NCBI RefSeq assembly: GCF_963678635.1
Contig: NC_087062.1
Span: forward strand, 32,895,651 to 32,959,650
DNA: 64,000 bases
Reading direction: 5' to 3'
From: Symsagittifera roscoffensis
Lineage: Eukaryota > Xenacoelomorpha > Acoela > Convolutidae
A program made the translations under genes and the position numbers. This document shows, in pieces, positions 45,001 to 54,799 of this stretch. The notes below the pieces were generated by a model, which was given only the letters and a program-made list of their open reading frames with translations, was not told the DNA's origin and made no database searches. Numbering within the stretch: position 1 is the first letter of the stretch; every line of letters begins with the position of its first letter.

Positions 45001-48000
45001 TTTATCGTAAAGTTACTTTGAAAATAGGACTAGAAATTGCACGTTAACAAAGTTTTGTGCCAACAAAATTTTATTCTCCTTGTTGAAAATTACTCTCGAG
45101 GAAAAAGCATTATCGTATGATGCAAGTATTTGGCTGATTTGTAGAAGAATCAGCTGAATTTTCATTGCGTTGGGTTTCATCGTGATCTTAAATTAATTTA
45201 TGCCAAGTTTTAACTGAGTCTGCCTTTATTTATTTATGGCGCGGTAAAATTTTGTGATCGTCGAGAATTTTGCTTTGACAATTACTGTGTTTTGACATTA
45301 CTTTGTTTTAACTAAACAACCAATGCTTGGTTTGTTCCAAATATGATCAAACTGATTGTCAATAGCTTTTGTTTTGGAGATTTTTGCGATTTTACTTTGT
45401 TTGAGTATATTTGACTTCAAACAAAACGTGGTCTGAAGCATCTTATTTTCGAACAATCGTTTGTTGGTTTGAGAGTTTTACTTCAATTAATCTCAACCCG
45501 GTGCGTGGCCTTCATTGAAAAATGCAAGTATTCAAAATCCTGAGTTGTCGTATTGAGAGAAATGCATCTTATTTCGGCAATCGAATGCTTGTAATCGATC
45601 AGGTTTTTGAAGACATGGTCATTGAGTTTCTGTAACTAATAATATTCCTTTTCAGTCCAATTTTTTAAGAAAGCTTGCTTGCTGACTTAATTTTCACAAT
45701 TATCAAAGTGTACGAAAGTACAGGAACCAAACTAAAATGCATACAACAGGGAAGAAACACTCCAAGTATTTTTTCGCGCAGTAAATTCTTTTGATAACAT
45801 CAACCTGTTTGTTTTAGCTATGAACATATCGTTTTCTTGAGTTAAGGCCGAAGCTAAAGTGAAACGTGAGTTAAATTGACCGGATGTATTTGAATATTTA
45901 TAATTTTTCTAGTTCACAAATGTGCTTCCCCGAGCCTTTCGGCAGATTTATTGTTTAATGCTGCCGTAACGGTAGCTTTGTCGAGCTAGGTGGGCAGCAG
46001 AGCTGTCTTGCGTGCCATTCAGTTGCGGGCGGCCTGTGGGCTGTCACGTTTCTGTGCGTTCTTTGCTGCTCTCTGCGGCTGGCAGCAGCGCTTCTTCTTT
46101 AGTTGAAGAGTTAATTGAATGATTTTTTATTATCGAACTTTTATTTTGAAACACTTTTGTTTCTTTAATTTTATTTAGATTCAATCGTACTTTGAGCTTG
46201 AGTTTTACTCCTGTCTCATAGTTTTTCGTAACTTTATTGTTGTTTCTTTATTTTAGGTTTTTGGAGTTGAGGTAAAACATATCTTCAGCCTCCGATTCTA
46301 TTCATAGCTTTTCACACATAATCAATTAAATCAATCTTCTGGTCTTTTCGGAGATATGTTTATAGCTGAAATGAGTTGACTCCACGTTCCAGTTTTCCGA
46401 AAGGAAAATGACCTTAGTGTGAAGGAACGCTCTTTTCTTCGTCTAAGCGTTTGAGTTCAGGACTGTTTCAGTGTTTGCAGTCCATAGGAAAGAGTTTCTC
46501 CTCACCCTTTGTGTTTTTCGCACTGGGAAATTATTGTAAGAGCGGATTTCAGATTTTAAAATAAAGCAAGTTCATCAAGATGGTTTAATCTATTTTTTAA
46601 CCCACGGTAAGATAAAACCTGATTTCGACAAGGCCTTCGGTCAGGACCGAGCTGCTTTTCTTAAGCGGCTCGCGAACTGGCGTCGGTACGAGATTGTAAA
46701 TGAAGCTGGTCAACTAGTCACCCAGAAGGAACAACTTCGTCTTGCCACTGCGGATGACGTACGTGAAGAGTGGAGACGGCATCATATTGATGATACGGGT
46801 CAACACATCCGTCGTACAAAACATCTTGTCGGGTGGCTCTCAGATACGGTTTGGGAGGTGCCGAAGCACTTAGGCGACCTCGAGAGTGCGGCCAACGAGT
46901 GAGCTTCTTCGGGCTATTTCCGCTGGTTTTCCAAAGTTGCCTTTTTTGTGCCCCGTTGCATTGTGGGGTAAAATGGTTCCAGTGGATATCATACCTCTTC
47001 AATTCTGGAGCCGCGTCACATGTTAGAACTTTGTCTCGTTACATTTTCATGCTGAAAAGTAGCAGTGAGAAGAGTTTTACATTTTCCTTATTTCCAGGTT
47101 CGTAAGGTCTTGTCCGATCTGTTTTGTTGACTTTACCAAGAAGGCAGTGCAGCGATGTTAACTTGTGACGTTGGACAGCAAACGGGCTATTCTAGCACGT
47201 CTCGACTATCGCTTTACCGTAGGGAAAGGAAAGAACAAGCGCGAGAATGTGTTAGTCAACCGAGTGAACGCACATTCAGGGACGTTTGAGCTCGGTGTTC
47301 CTCCGAGCATTGACCGGCCAAAACGAGCATACTGGCAACGTCGCTGTTTTGTAGGTGCTAGGTATGGCGCTAGTGCTTGAGCTGGATATTCTAACCTTCT
47401 TTGACTACAAAGGAGAGTGTGGCTGGATTCGGTATCGTTCGTGGGATGTCAGGAGTTCGACAAATTGGCTAAAACCGCTCCCAAGGTTAGTTTAAGTTCA
47501 ACAATAGTAAAAATCGAAATAGGCGATCCGCTATCAATCCATACTTGTGCTAATATCGATTGCATTGTGATTATAATATACCATTACTAGCTATTGCTAT
47601 TGTCGTTTTTCTTTTATTATGTAATCTAGATGTATTGTTATCGATGGGACGGATGTCTTGGATTGCCTGTCACGGTATCTTCGACTCAGGGATGCGCTTG
47701 TGATGTCTACCCCTTCTTGATAGTCAGGACTATACTTTTAATAAAAGTGAGAATCAATCAGTCATTTTAGATCTGGCTGGTTTTGGCTCTCTCAGATTCT
47801 CTACTGCTCTTTTACCTAGAGCTATATATTGTTTTCATGATGCAAATATAATTCAGTACATAGACATTATACAATTGGACATTGAAATTTCATCTTACTT
47901 ATATTTAACTAATCCACTTATGGTTGTTAATGGGGAATAACCCAGTGTAGGTGTGTACCACTATGATTCATGGTGAATAACCTAACGTAGGTGTGCAGCA

Positions 48001-50323
48001 CTATGTTACAGCGGTAACTTGGACCAGGTTACCTTTTGTTTGTGCTCTTCCCTCTTTTATCGGATTGACATTACTATGTAGTAGTAGTAGTAGAATAGGC
48101 TTCAGAGCATTAGCTCTAGGGAATTTCACCCCTTTTACAGTCCATGTTTTATCTCAGTTTGTTGTAAACATTGCAGTTTCCACATCTGCATAAGAGTTTC
48201 CATGTACATTTGTTGACTTCACTGTACAATTTTTTGAAGTATTTCTGGTATATGTAGGTCAGAGTCGCTTTGCTTGGTCTAAGGCTAAAAGTTGGGCAGG
48301 CTCGGATAAGACAGTTGTATAGATGTTTCACTCGTCTGAAAAAATTGTCGTCCGTTCTTTGCAAGCGGCTTTTTGGGATTTGAAATTCGCCTCTTGATGA
48401 CTGTCGGGTGATTTCGCATGATTCAGATGGTTTTCGTTCTATTTCTACATCGTAACGATTTTCAAGCAGGGCTATTAATATTAAAATGTCGTGCATTTCC
48501 ATGTATAGGTTCAAAGGAAGAAGGTTCAGGTCCTTCAGTCTTTCAGTATAAGTTTTGCTTGTCCCCAAAATCCATTTTGTTGCTAACTTTTGAACTCGTT
48601 CGAGTTGTTCCATGTTCGATATGCTAGGAGTCCATGCTTGGGATGCGTATGTTACTATGGGTACTACATACCCAGTATATGCGTTAAGCCTGGTGGTCAC
48701 ACTGCTTTTCATAGTCAGACTTCGTTTAATCTGGAAGAGAGCACTAATTGCTTTGGATGTCCGACGAGAGCAATTTTCACTCAGAATCCATGTAGGCATT
48801 TGAACACTCAGAATCCTATCCGTAGGATCTTGATTGCTGTTCATTCACCCATCCCACCTACTTTTCGTGTTGCGACGAGAAATCCTTGTGTTCCATGAAT
48901 TTTCACTTAGACTCTTTGACGTGGATTAGTCCGACCCGGCCCCGGTTAGCTCCAAGTCTCGCCGGTATGTGCGTTCATACTGTTCCGTTTGTTTTCAGAA
49001 AACTACGCGTCGTATTTTTCGCCGTGCAGCTTGCGATATGATCCCTTGTAAATCCATTTTAATCGCAGTTGAAGCAGCGTCTGTCCGCTCCGTACAGTTT
49101 CCCGATTTGATTCTTTTCACCCCCTTTGGAACGTACGCCAATATTCTCCTCGGATTGCGCTTATCGGTTTCGACTTGATTTCAAGTGCTCCAGCCTGCGC
49201 TGTCGCTATTCCGCTTACGGAGCTTTTGTAACTTTTCTTATACATGTCTCCTCGTTTATACAATAAAGCTATTCTATAGACCTCACCTGGTGTTTTAGTG
49301 GATCTGCGCAAATTACCCTCCATTTCCACGGTAGTAATTGGTACACAGCAAGGCTACCTCCATGCCGCTAGCACCAAGTGGGGTTTCCCAGTTGTGCAGT
49401 TCATGTTGTCCACGCTCTCCCAAACACAAGTATAAATTTGAGTCAAGCGATTGGTCCGCCTCCAATCGGTTTTTCCCTAAGACCTCCACCGATAGCCCCT
49501 TAATTTGCGCCGCCGTCAGTCCCTTGTCAGTGTAGAAAGATGTGAGGTTGAACCTTTTGTGGGTCACTCCCCAGATGAACCTGTTCAACCAATGCTCCCA
49601 TAGCATTGGTGGTTCTACATACCTGCTCGGCCAAAATGCCGTTACCCCGATGGGTTTGTTCCGCTTCCATAATATCCAATTAAAGAAAACTCAACCCAAT
49701 TAGCAGAAACCGAAAAAAAAACGGCCTACCTGCACACTGACTCAAGGTATCAGAAAAGCTAACGCCGACGTCGCTTTTACAAATTCGGAATAAACTGTAA
49801 AATTAAGCATAGTAGCCTTTTAGAAGATTTAGCGTCATCGTGCAATTTTACAGAAGTGGCATTTTAAGCAATATTGTACACCTGGCTACAGCTTGGAAAA
49901 AGCTTTCGAGCATGCGTATTATTATTATTTGATTTGAAAAGGTAAAGCAGTTCAGTTGCATTTAAAGGGCCGTCATATTTTTTAATTGAGTAAAAATGCC
50001 TGAAATTGCCGCAATTTTTTTTGCTCACCAAAGCAGTCATAATCGTCTTGTCGTATTAAACCGCCATCGACGAGATACTTGCAGAAAATGTCCTCAATTC
50101 CAGGAAAATTTTTTTCGCGAGTGACTTGCATCCCGAAAAAGTCTTTGCCGTAAAACGACATCAACATAGCAACGGCCTTCCTTTTAGCCCCTCGCACTAC
50201 TGTTGAATCAGGATCTGATTCTTTCTCTGATTTTGCATTTTTTACAGGTGGTTGGGAGGCGTCCAGTTTCTGCTTTTTGATTACAGAGCTTTCGATTGAA
50301 TCGTGGCTCATTTCGTGCTTCAT
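35423..50323 (-). CDS. PUS1: PUS1, tRNA pseudouridine synthase, three coding exons
   Basis: TruA-family enzymes isomerise uridine to pseudouridine in tRNA. PUS1 acts on nuclear and mitochondrial tRNAs and some mRNAs. Exons 50029-50323, 38690-39013 and 35423-36063 join in phase at GT-AG sites into 420 codons including the stop (419 residues; human PUS1 is about 427). Residues 47-66 (KRKAVAMLMSFYGKDFFGMQ) are the N-terminal family signature. Residues 108-111 (RTDK) hold the catalytic aspartate, D110. Residues 207-216 (GTKNFHNFTS) and 260-273 (HGQSFMLHQIRKMI) are the other conserved blocks. Residue 112 is histidine where the family usually has glycine. The last roughly 40 residues are acidic and unconserved. 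The start is uncertain: the ATG at 50323 is the first after an AG acceptor at 50332, so an upstream 5' exon is likely. The frame is intact, so the gene appears functional. Confidence 0.93.
36367..36880. repeat. Dispersed repeat family C, copy 2
   Basis: Co-linear with 13857-14382, beginning acacagaggcgaagttgcac and including the tRNA-like core ctcttattttgttgcgggtc. The copy loses the terminal hairpin. It lies in PUS1 intron 2. Confidence 0.65.
37020..37552. repeat. Family B fragments and a stem-loop end
   Basis: It contains two aagccgacaa fragments (37040, 37392), a tRNA-like stretch on the minus strand (37128-37190, with TTAGTGCAGTGGTAACACG), and a stem-loop end at 37525-37552 (aacgcctgctaatcgcaagcgtaat). 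It lies in PUS1 intron 2. Confidence 0.5.
37604..38039. mobile_element. hAT transposon derivative with dimerisation-domain remnant
   Basis: A 436-bp element with inverted ends CAGGGCTGGTCAA and TTGACCAGCCCTG. It is flanked by perfect 8-bp duplications gttgtagt (37596-37603 and 38040-38047). Subterminal gtttaaaac runs resemble those of 34717-35126. On the minus strand it retains a fragment of the hAT C-terminal dimerisation domain. It is inserted inside a family A repeat, whose two halves lie at 37560-37603 and 38048-38260. It lies in PUS1 intron 2. Confidence 0.95.
37711..37824 (-). pseudogene. hAT transposase C-terminal dimerisation fragment
   Basis: Thirty-eight open codons including SFERAFSTMGYVEGDLRNSL and TEKLAF. 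This matches the hAT family pattern SERxFSxxGxxxxxxRxxLxxxxxExLxF, seen near the C-terminus of hobo/Ac/Tam3 transposases. The rest of the transposase is deleted, so the fragment is not functional. Confidence 0.85.
38048..38689. repeat. Right half of the hAT-split family A repeat, and debris
   Basis: The family A sequence resumes at gtagaaaactggatcaatg after the hAT element. It is followed by an aagcggagcttcgcgccaca fragment (38288) and a tRNA-like stretch on the minus strand (38465-38520). It lies in PUS1 intron 2. Confidence 0.5.
38690..39013 (-). CDS. PUS1: PUS1 middle exon (catalytic)
   Basis: The acceptor is ACTTTATTAG and the donor is CATG|GTGAGA. The exon encodes NFQRSCRTDKHVSAARLVIS with the catalytic aspartate, then INSFLPKSVRVHDYVRTTKG. 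All other conserved catalytic-core positions I can judge are present. The exon ends one base into the glycine codon of the GTKNFHNF block. Confidence 0.92.
39410..39866. mobile_element. Terminal-inverted-repeat element with 9-bp duplication (MULE-like)
   Basis: A 457-bp element with perfect 9-bp duplications aagcggagc at 39401-39409 and 39867-39875. The left end is GGGTCTAGGACAACAAGCCG and the inverted right end is GGGTGCCGGACATCAAGCCG. Both are followed by acgggacttcaagccgaa, with further subterminal gggacttcaagccgaa copies. A 9-bp duplication and ends starting GGG fit Mutator-like elements, but no transposase is present. It is inserted in a GCGGAGCTTCGC hairpin repeat. It lies in PUS1 intron 1. 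Confidence 0.82.
40045..40090. repeat. GCGAAGC/GCTTCGC hairpin repeat
   Basis: acacagaatcgaagctgagc followed by ttcgcaccacttgcgataca. It is one of a dozen related short hairpins in the window, for example at 2011, 13857, 18012, 24209, 36367 and 38288. Confidence 0.6.
40240..40324. repeat. Two tandem ~43-bp copies
   Basis: The unit gctggacgaaatgggtaact..gtactccacctttt is repeated back to back with two differences. Non-coding, in PUS1 intron 1. Confidence 0.8.
40410..41055. repeat. Stem-loop repeat end followed by a family B copy
   Basis: A stem-loop end (40410-40463, cccttgcttatcgcaaaggt) is followed by a family B copy (about 40555-41055). The copy runs from catcagccgaaaccatttgg to aggcacttgctctcgcaagt, with its own stem-loop at the end. 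It lies in PUS1 intron 1. Confidence 0.6.
41056..42060. other. PUS1 intron 1, nothing recognised
   Basis: Short frames at 40949-41197 and 41388-41573 have no recognisable similarity. From about 41700 the base composition becomes visibly more GC-rich, leading into retroelement-like sequence. Confidence 0.35.
42068..44990 (-). pseudogene. Degenerate retroelement reading frame, possibly envelope-like
   Basis: A chain of minus-strand segments reads in one direction (about 44990-44760, 44713-44513, 44415-44128, 44231-43968, 43937-43716, 43692-43354, 43273-42965, 42652-42068). They are split by stops and frameshifts into frames of 60-195 codons. The upstream part has a glycine-rich, hydrophobic CGIIGVFGSC segment followed by a heptad-like helix. 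The middle has evenly spaced cysteine-poor stretches ending in AFRIYRAQVIPMPQPDP. This layout recalls membrane-fusion envelope-like proteins carried by some LTR retroelements, but I cannot confirm it. GC content is higher than in the host introns. A degraded copy of another retroelement protein is the alternative. It lies in PUS1 intron 1, on the gene's strand. Confidence 0.35.
44991..46550. other. PUS1 intron 1, nothing recognised
   Basis: It has slightly higher GC and more T on the plus strand than the flanking introns. No open frame or repeat was identified. It may be untranslated or LTR sequence of the neighbouring retroelement debris. Confidence 0.35.
46560..46903 (+). pseudogene. Integrase zinc-binding-like fragment
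   Basis: About 110 open codons to a TGA, without an ATG at the front. The segment RRHHIDDTGQHIRRTKHLVG is followed by a WLSDTVWEVPKHLGDL stretch. It resembles the HHCC region of retroelement integrases (H..GH.GR.KT......WP.....V). The expected CxxC would fall at or just past the stop, so the copy is broken. Reading continues in other frames with no clear match. It is opposite to PUS1 and to the 42-45 kb frame, so it comes from a separate insertion or an inverted one. Confidence 0.4.
46904..48060. other. PUS1 intron 1, unassigned
   Basis: A 71-codon frame (47165-47380, plus) rich in K/R (VGKGKNKRENVLVNRV) may continue the retroelement, but is unassigned. A ~45-bp imperfect tandem pair (ataaccca.tgtaggtgtg) lies at 47936-48005. 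Confidence 0.35.
48060..48844 (-). mobile_element. CR1-like LINE 3' fragment with TAC-type tail
   Basis: On the minus strand, 231 codons (48844-48149) encode the thumb and C-terminus of a non-LTR retrotransposon ORF2: LNAYTGYVVPIVTYASQAW, MEQLERVQKLATKWILGTS and the end CTWKLLCRCGNCNVY. The TAG-type microsatellite (tagtagtagtagtag on plus, 48078-48093) about 55 bp past the stop may be the 3' tail; simple-repeat tails are common in CR1 elements. Upstream ORF2 parts are missing. The frame is unusually long for a dead copy. It lies in PUS1 intron 1. Confidence 0.82.
48845..49680 (-). other. Unassigned open frames on the minus strand
   Basis: Two frames (49606-49313, 97 codons; 49329-49117, 70 codons) and an ATG-started frame from about 49669 lie head to tail in a GC-richer segment. 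They read like broken parts of one retroelement protein (for example LTAAQIKGLSVEVLGKNRLE), but no family was recognised. They could be the 5' part of the LINE at 48.1-48.8 kb or a separate insertion. Confidence 0.3.
49681..50028. other. PUS1 intron 1, exon-proximal part
   Basis: Unremarkable AT-rich intron sequence next to the exon 1 donor. Confidence 0.4.
50029..50323 (-). CDS. PUS1: PUS1 exon with N-terminal signature (probable start)
   Basis: Encodes about 46 lysine- and serine-rich, poorly conserved residues, then KRKAVAMLMSFYGKDFFGMQ. The donor TTTG|GTGAGC leaves one base that exon 2 completes. A TTGCTTGCAG acceptor at 50332-50333 suggests that transcription starts in an upstream exon. 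Two in-frame ATGs lie close together (50323 and 50311). Confidence 0.82.
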
Positions 50324-50331
50324 ACTATTTT

Positions 50332-51591
50332 CTGCAAGCAAAATTGATTAACACATCCATTATATTACCGGAAAATGAAAAATCAAGCTCAATTTCTGAT
50401 CAACTTCTGATTAGGATTAACGGATAAATAATTAACTAGCTCGTACCTCGACCCTGCAGAATGTCAAAAAACAGTTTCTAAAAAAAATAATAAAAACCAA
50501 ATTCTATATAATAAAAATAATAATAAGAGAAACAGAAATTAGGGTAGCACCCAAAGCTTTTAGAGTTCCGATTTTTACAATCTTCATTTAGGTTTATGTT
50601 GGTTTCTGCAGTTATGACAGATGAATGTCAGTCTCCGAGCAAATGTCTTCGAGGTTACACTTACTCACTTACTTTTTGTACACTTTGGCGATTTTTCGAT
50701 TGAAATAAGTGCCATTCCCCCGGATTGGCACAGCGGAACCTTCCGTCGCAACACGAAAAAGACGTTAGACGGTTAGAGGCCTTAGTGATCGTGTATGGTT
50801 GAAAAGGAGGCTAAAATATTCTGGAATTTTGTAATTTTCAAAAATCGAATTGCGACGTTACATTTCTGAGAAAGGCGAAAACGGCCATGTTTGGCTGGAA
50901 AATAGAGAGAAACCGAACAACAACCGAATTAGTGAGAGATAGTCAGACGAGAACGATATAAAAACGTAGCCTCTTAACGTGACGATCGCGCACGATAAGA
51001 CACCTAATTAGAGACAGTAGACTGAAAGGAGGCTTCAGTGGGGAAGAAGGAAGGAGCAAAACCCTCACGACGTTATTACTGAAAAAGCACGGAATCGGAG
51101 GCTCGGCCCCCAGAGACAATAGATGGTGAAACTGACTTTTTAGCTGCTCTGATGTCCTGAACATTTGAATTAACATTAGTATTATTTGTTCTTTCAGAAA
51201 ATGAGTAGCTAGAAAGATGATTTAATATAAAACTGTCACCAAAACCTAGTAAAATAGAATATTCGAGCCGTGTTTTTAATAGCAATCATGTAGTCTGGGG
51301 ATCCGAGTCCCACCTATGTGGTTGTCTTTGCATGTAAACGGAAGCTGATTAAAAGACGTTTGACTGATGGCCTGAAAATAGTAACTTTTTACTTAGCCCT
51401 AGACAGACCAGAAAATCAACTGGCTAGGGCGAGACAGTAAAAAACGAGTAGAATTTGAGTAACTGACGCCGGCCAGTCGTCTATAGGTATTTTTTCTACG
51501 CTCCGTCACTGTGTAGTTTTTGGGCGAATGTTACAAAGCCGTTGTTATGGTGCTCCTAGGTGGGCCCGTCAAAGGCATATAGAGAGTTGCA
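50332..51591. other. Region upstream of PUS1
   Basis: The PUS1 5' untranslated exon and promoter probably lie here. No CpG-rich stretch or motif could be assigned. Short minus-strand frames at 50943-51285 overlap each other and look random. Confidence 0.35.
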
Positions 51592-52148
51592 AAAACTTCG
51601 GACAGACAGAACTAATTAAAAAGAGCAACTGTCTAAACATCAACGGAAACTAAAATTGAAATAAACATAACTCGGAAAGTTCACAAAGCAGAGTTACGGG
51701 ATCTACTTAACATTCCCCTTTTCATGAAAGGGGAGGAGATCGTTTTTAAGGTTACTTGCAGCAAACTGTCGACCAAACAGAATGCAGCAAAATCCGAATT
51801 TACATACAATGCTCTTGTGCGAAATTACTGTTTTTACTTACAGGGGTGGAGATTTTTTAGTAGATACAATAGGGGGATTGTTTAGTAGATCCGAGTTTTG
51901 CTAAAAACCTATAACCACGGCGGGCAATTGCATCTGAAGCGTCGAAATGTTTTATACTAAAATCTGGATGCTCGTAGTTGTATTTAAAAATTAGGCTATG
52001 TAATCATCGGAAAATCGATAATCTCACAATTTAAATTTGGTCTGACTGACAAAAAAATCAAGGTTGTTCGGCTTCAAACTTTGAAGGTAAAAAAGCATCA
52101 AAAAGCACTGATTGCTCTTTTTAATTAATTCTGTCTGTCCGAACTTTT
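51592..52148. repeat. ~37-bp inverted repeats ~480 bp apart
   Basis: The left arm 51592-51628 and right arm 52112-52148 match inverted with two differences. The shared core is ttcggacagacagaa.taatt followed by aaaaagagcaa. No target duplication is evident and no coding sequence lies between. It could be a small terminal-inverted-repeat element. Confidence 0.55.
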
Positions 52149-53880
52149 AGCTGATAAATATAAGACCATCATGATCAGCAAACGTTTCAGCGACGAACCC
52201 TCCGCTCCGGGCGTATGCCCGAGTTAGAGGCCTTAATGGCCTTTGTTGTGCTAGGAGGAAGGTGGCGACCATCCGCCTAGTACTATTTAGCTTTTAAACT
52301 TAGTTAGGACCAAAAATTGCGGGGGCCCGAGGGTTAGGTGGTTATCTTGAGCCCGCTTGTCCCAAGGTCCCGGGACCAAAAACAATTAAAGACAAAGCGT
52401 AAAACCGATTAAAAACAGTGTATAACCAAGAAAAAGCCAAAAATAATTTTATCTGAAAACAAAAAAAGTACAAAAATTAGTTGAAAAAATCCAAAAAAGA
52501 CCAAAAACAAAAAAAAACATAGAGTGACAGTTTTTATGTTGTTTCCGGACAAGATGCGATCTGACCTTCCTATTTGTTGTTGTTTACTTCATTTCTGATC
52601 GAAAGATTGAGTGTTTTGGTGGCGGGTTAGGTACCCTCCCTGGCGGGTTAGGTACCCGAGTGTTATTTGAGTATTTAAGCACGTTAATGGTGATTTTGTC
52701 GGTGACCGGAGGATAGAGTGGCAAGCTGACCGACGTGTTCCAGACTCAACAGAGGCACCAAAGACATCATCCACAACGACTGTTGGGTATAGTTGACACA
52801 ATTTTACTATCGTTCCGGTACTATTTCATTAAAACTTAAGTGGTGGGGAGCACAATTGGCGCGGTCCGATTGCACCCTCCATCGATTGCGAATTTCCCAG
52901 TTAAGGGTCTTAATTCGTGTATTTTGGCGCAAAGGAGGGTATATCATGGTGATTAAAGATTACTAATAGGTTATTATTCTACTTTATATTACTTATCTAC
53001 TATTTAGACCCGAGAAACACTCCAATTTTGTCGACAATTACTGAATTTCGACCAAACTGTCAAACCCCAAATTTTTAGATTTCCGAGCTTTTCCGAACAG
53101 CAAAAAGCTTCTGTACAGTGAACTACTACATATTTCGATCCCACTTACTAAAGAAACCACGCGGAAAAAGACTAAAGAGAAGTTGTCGAAAACAAAATTT
53201 TTTCGATCAATATTTTTGTAATTTTCCGAATTTCGTCAGTAAGTTTTGAGGATCGAGTTTTTGAGTTTTTATAGTTAGAGCGATAAACGTTTTTGGGTTA
53301 GGAGCGTGCTAGGATAACGTGCTCGGTTGTTAGAAGATTTTTGAGTAACCCTCCCAATAGCTCCGTGGATAGAACTAACAACTTGGAGATAGGAAAAGGA
53401 ATGAATCGGAGGGTCCAAATTTGATAGTTTTTGGCCAAATTTTTGTTTCCAAACCAATTTTGGTCCGGTTTTTTGCATTACTCCAGTGCTGTACGGGGCT
53501 ACTACGCTCGTTTCAAATATTTTTAGGCCCTTTCAGTTGCGGAAAAAGTTTTTCAGAACCTGTATAGGTGGTGAAAAAGGCCAATTTGACGAACGCGTTT
53601 TTGGCGATTTCTCAAAGACTAGCCAACCGATTGTAATACTTTTGGTACCATATGTCGACGTTTTTGATCACTTTACTAGACCGCGACCGTTTTTGGGTCG
53701 ATAACTTTGGGGAAGAAAAATTTCTGAGAATTTGTTGGTTCGGAGGGTCCAAATTTTCGGGAACTCTCCGAGCGGCAGAAAATTTTATAAGGTCACCTTT
53801 TTATCTTACTGGGAAGGTTGACCGAGTCAGCCAACCTAGTTTTAAATCAATTAGAGTGCAATTGGAGGCTTTACACTGGT
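52149..53880. other. Intergenic sequence, GC-richer, unassigned
   Basis: It contains ctccgggcgtatgcccg (52203-52219, a short hairpin) and a duplicated ctggcgggttaggtaccc (52616-52655). A few 70-codon frames (53275-53882) lie here but resemble nothing known. Parts may be the 5' LTR of the downstream element. Confidence 0.35.
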
Positions 53881-53889
53881 AAAATCATC

Positions 53890-54330
53890 CGTTTTCTTGA
53901 TTTTTTAGGCTTCCTCCAAAGCAACCCTCAGGAGTCAGCTAAGCCCCTTAGCAACCCCCCTTAATAGAAATTTTCCACGCAGCCCTCCGAAGAAGTTAAA
54001 ATAACCCTCCGGAGTGAATATTTACCTTGTTTTGACACTTTCTAAGACTAGTTGGAGAACCTTCCAAGTGAGACTTGAAAAATTTAGAATGTTGAAGGAA
54101 CCCTCCGAAGCAACCCTCCGGAGCGTATTAAGCCTCTTTTTGACCCTCCTTAGTGAACTTAAGGGGACCCTCCGACGTTACTTAGGTGACTAAGGTACCC
54201 TCCGAAGTAACCCTCCGGAGTGAGCTAAGTGTCTTAACAATCCTCCGAAGTAACCCTTCGGAGTAACTTAAGTCGCTTAACAACCCTCCTTAGCGAAATA
54301 GTTAGAGGCACCCTCCGGGGCAGTTCGAAC
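53890..54330. repeat. Degenerate short tandem repeat CCCTCCGAAGT / CCCTCCGGAGT
   Basis: About 15 spaced copies of ccctccgaagtaac or ccctccggagtgag, often followed by ctaag..cttaac. Pairs such as ctccgaag/cttcggag are self-complementary. The array sits upstream of the leader repeats of the Gypsy element and could be part of its LTR. Confidence 0.75.
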
Positions 54331-54504
54331 GTCTTAAATATCTATTTAAGGTCGGAATAGATGGTCAACTACTAACGGGGTGTAAATTTTGGGAACTTAG
54401 GAGCCCAGTTGACCTGGAAATTTGCAATCAACTTTGGATTCTAGATCGGGTTTATCAGAAGTACCCGAACCAATTTTTTTTTCGATTGTTACTTTGGTTG
54501 TGTG

Positions 54505-54795
54505 GTTGCCTTGAGCTACTTAATAGGAAAGCTCAGTCAATCCGGGAACACATAAAAGAAGACCTCGGAGATTGTATTAGGCAGGACACACTCACTTGAG
54601 AAGAAAACTTAATCCCTGCTCTCGTGCACTTGGAGCTGTCCCGGTGTGGGGGAGCTTTTTCATGAACTTTAGAAACTTTCGATCAGAGGTTGCCTTGAGC
54701 TACTTAGTAGGACAGCTCGAGCAACCACATGACACCTAAAAAAAAGACCTCAGTGAGTGTAATAAACAAGACTCACTCACTTGAGAAGACAGTGT
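54505..54795. repeat. Two direct copies of a ~100-bp segment
   Basis: 54505-54600 and 54693-54790 share ggttgccttgagctactta, aagacctc and actcacttgagaaga. About 90 bp of unrelated sequence separates them. Probably part of the 5' region of the Gypsy element. Confidence 0.7.
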
Positions 54796-54799
54796 CTTG

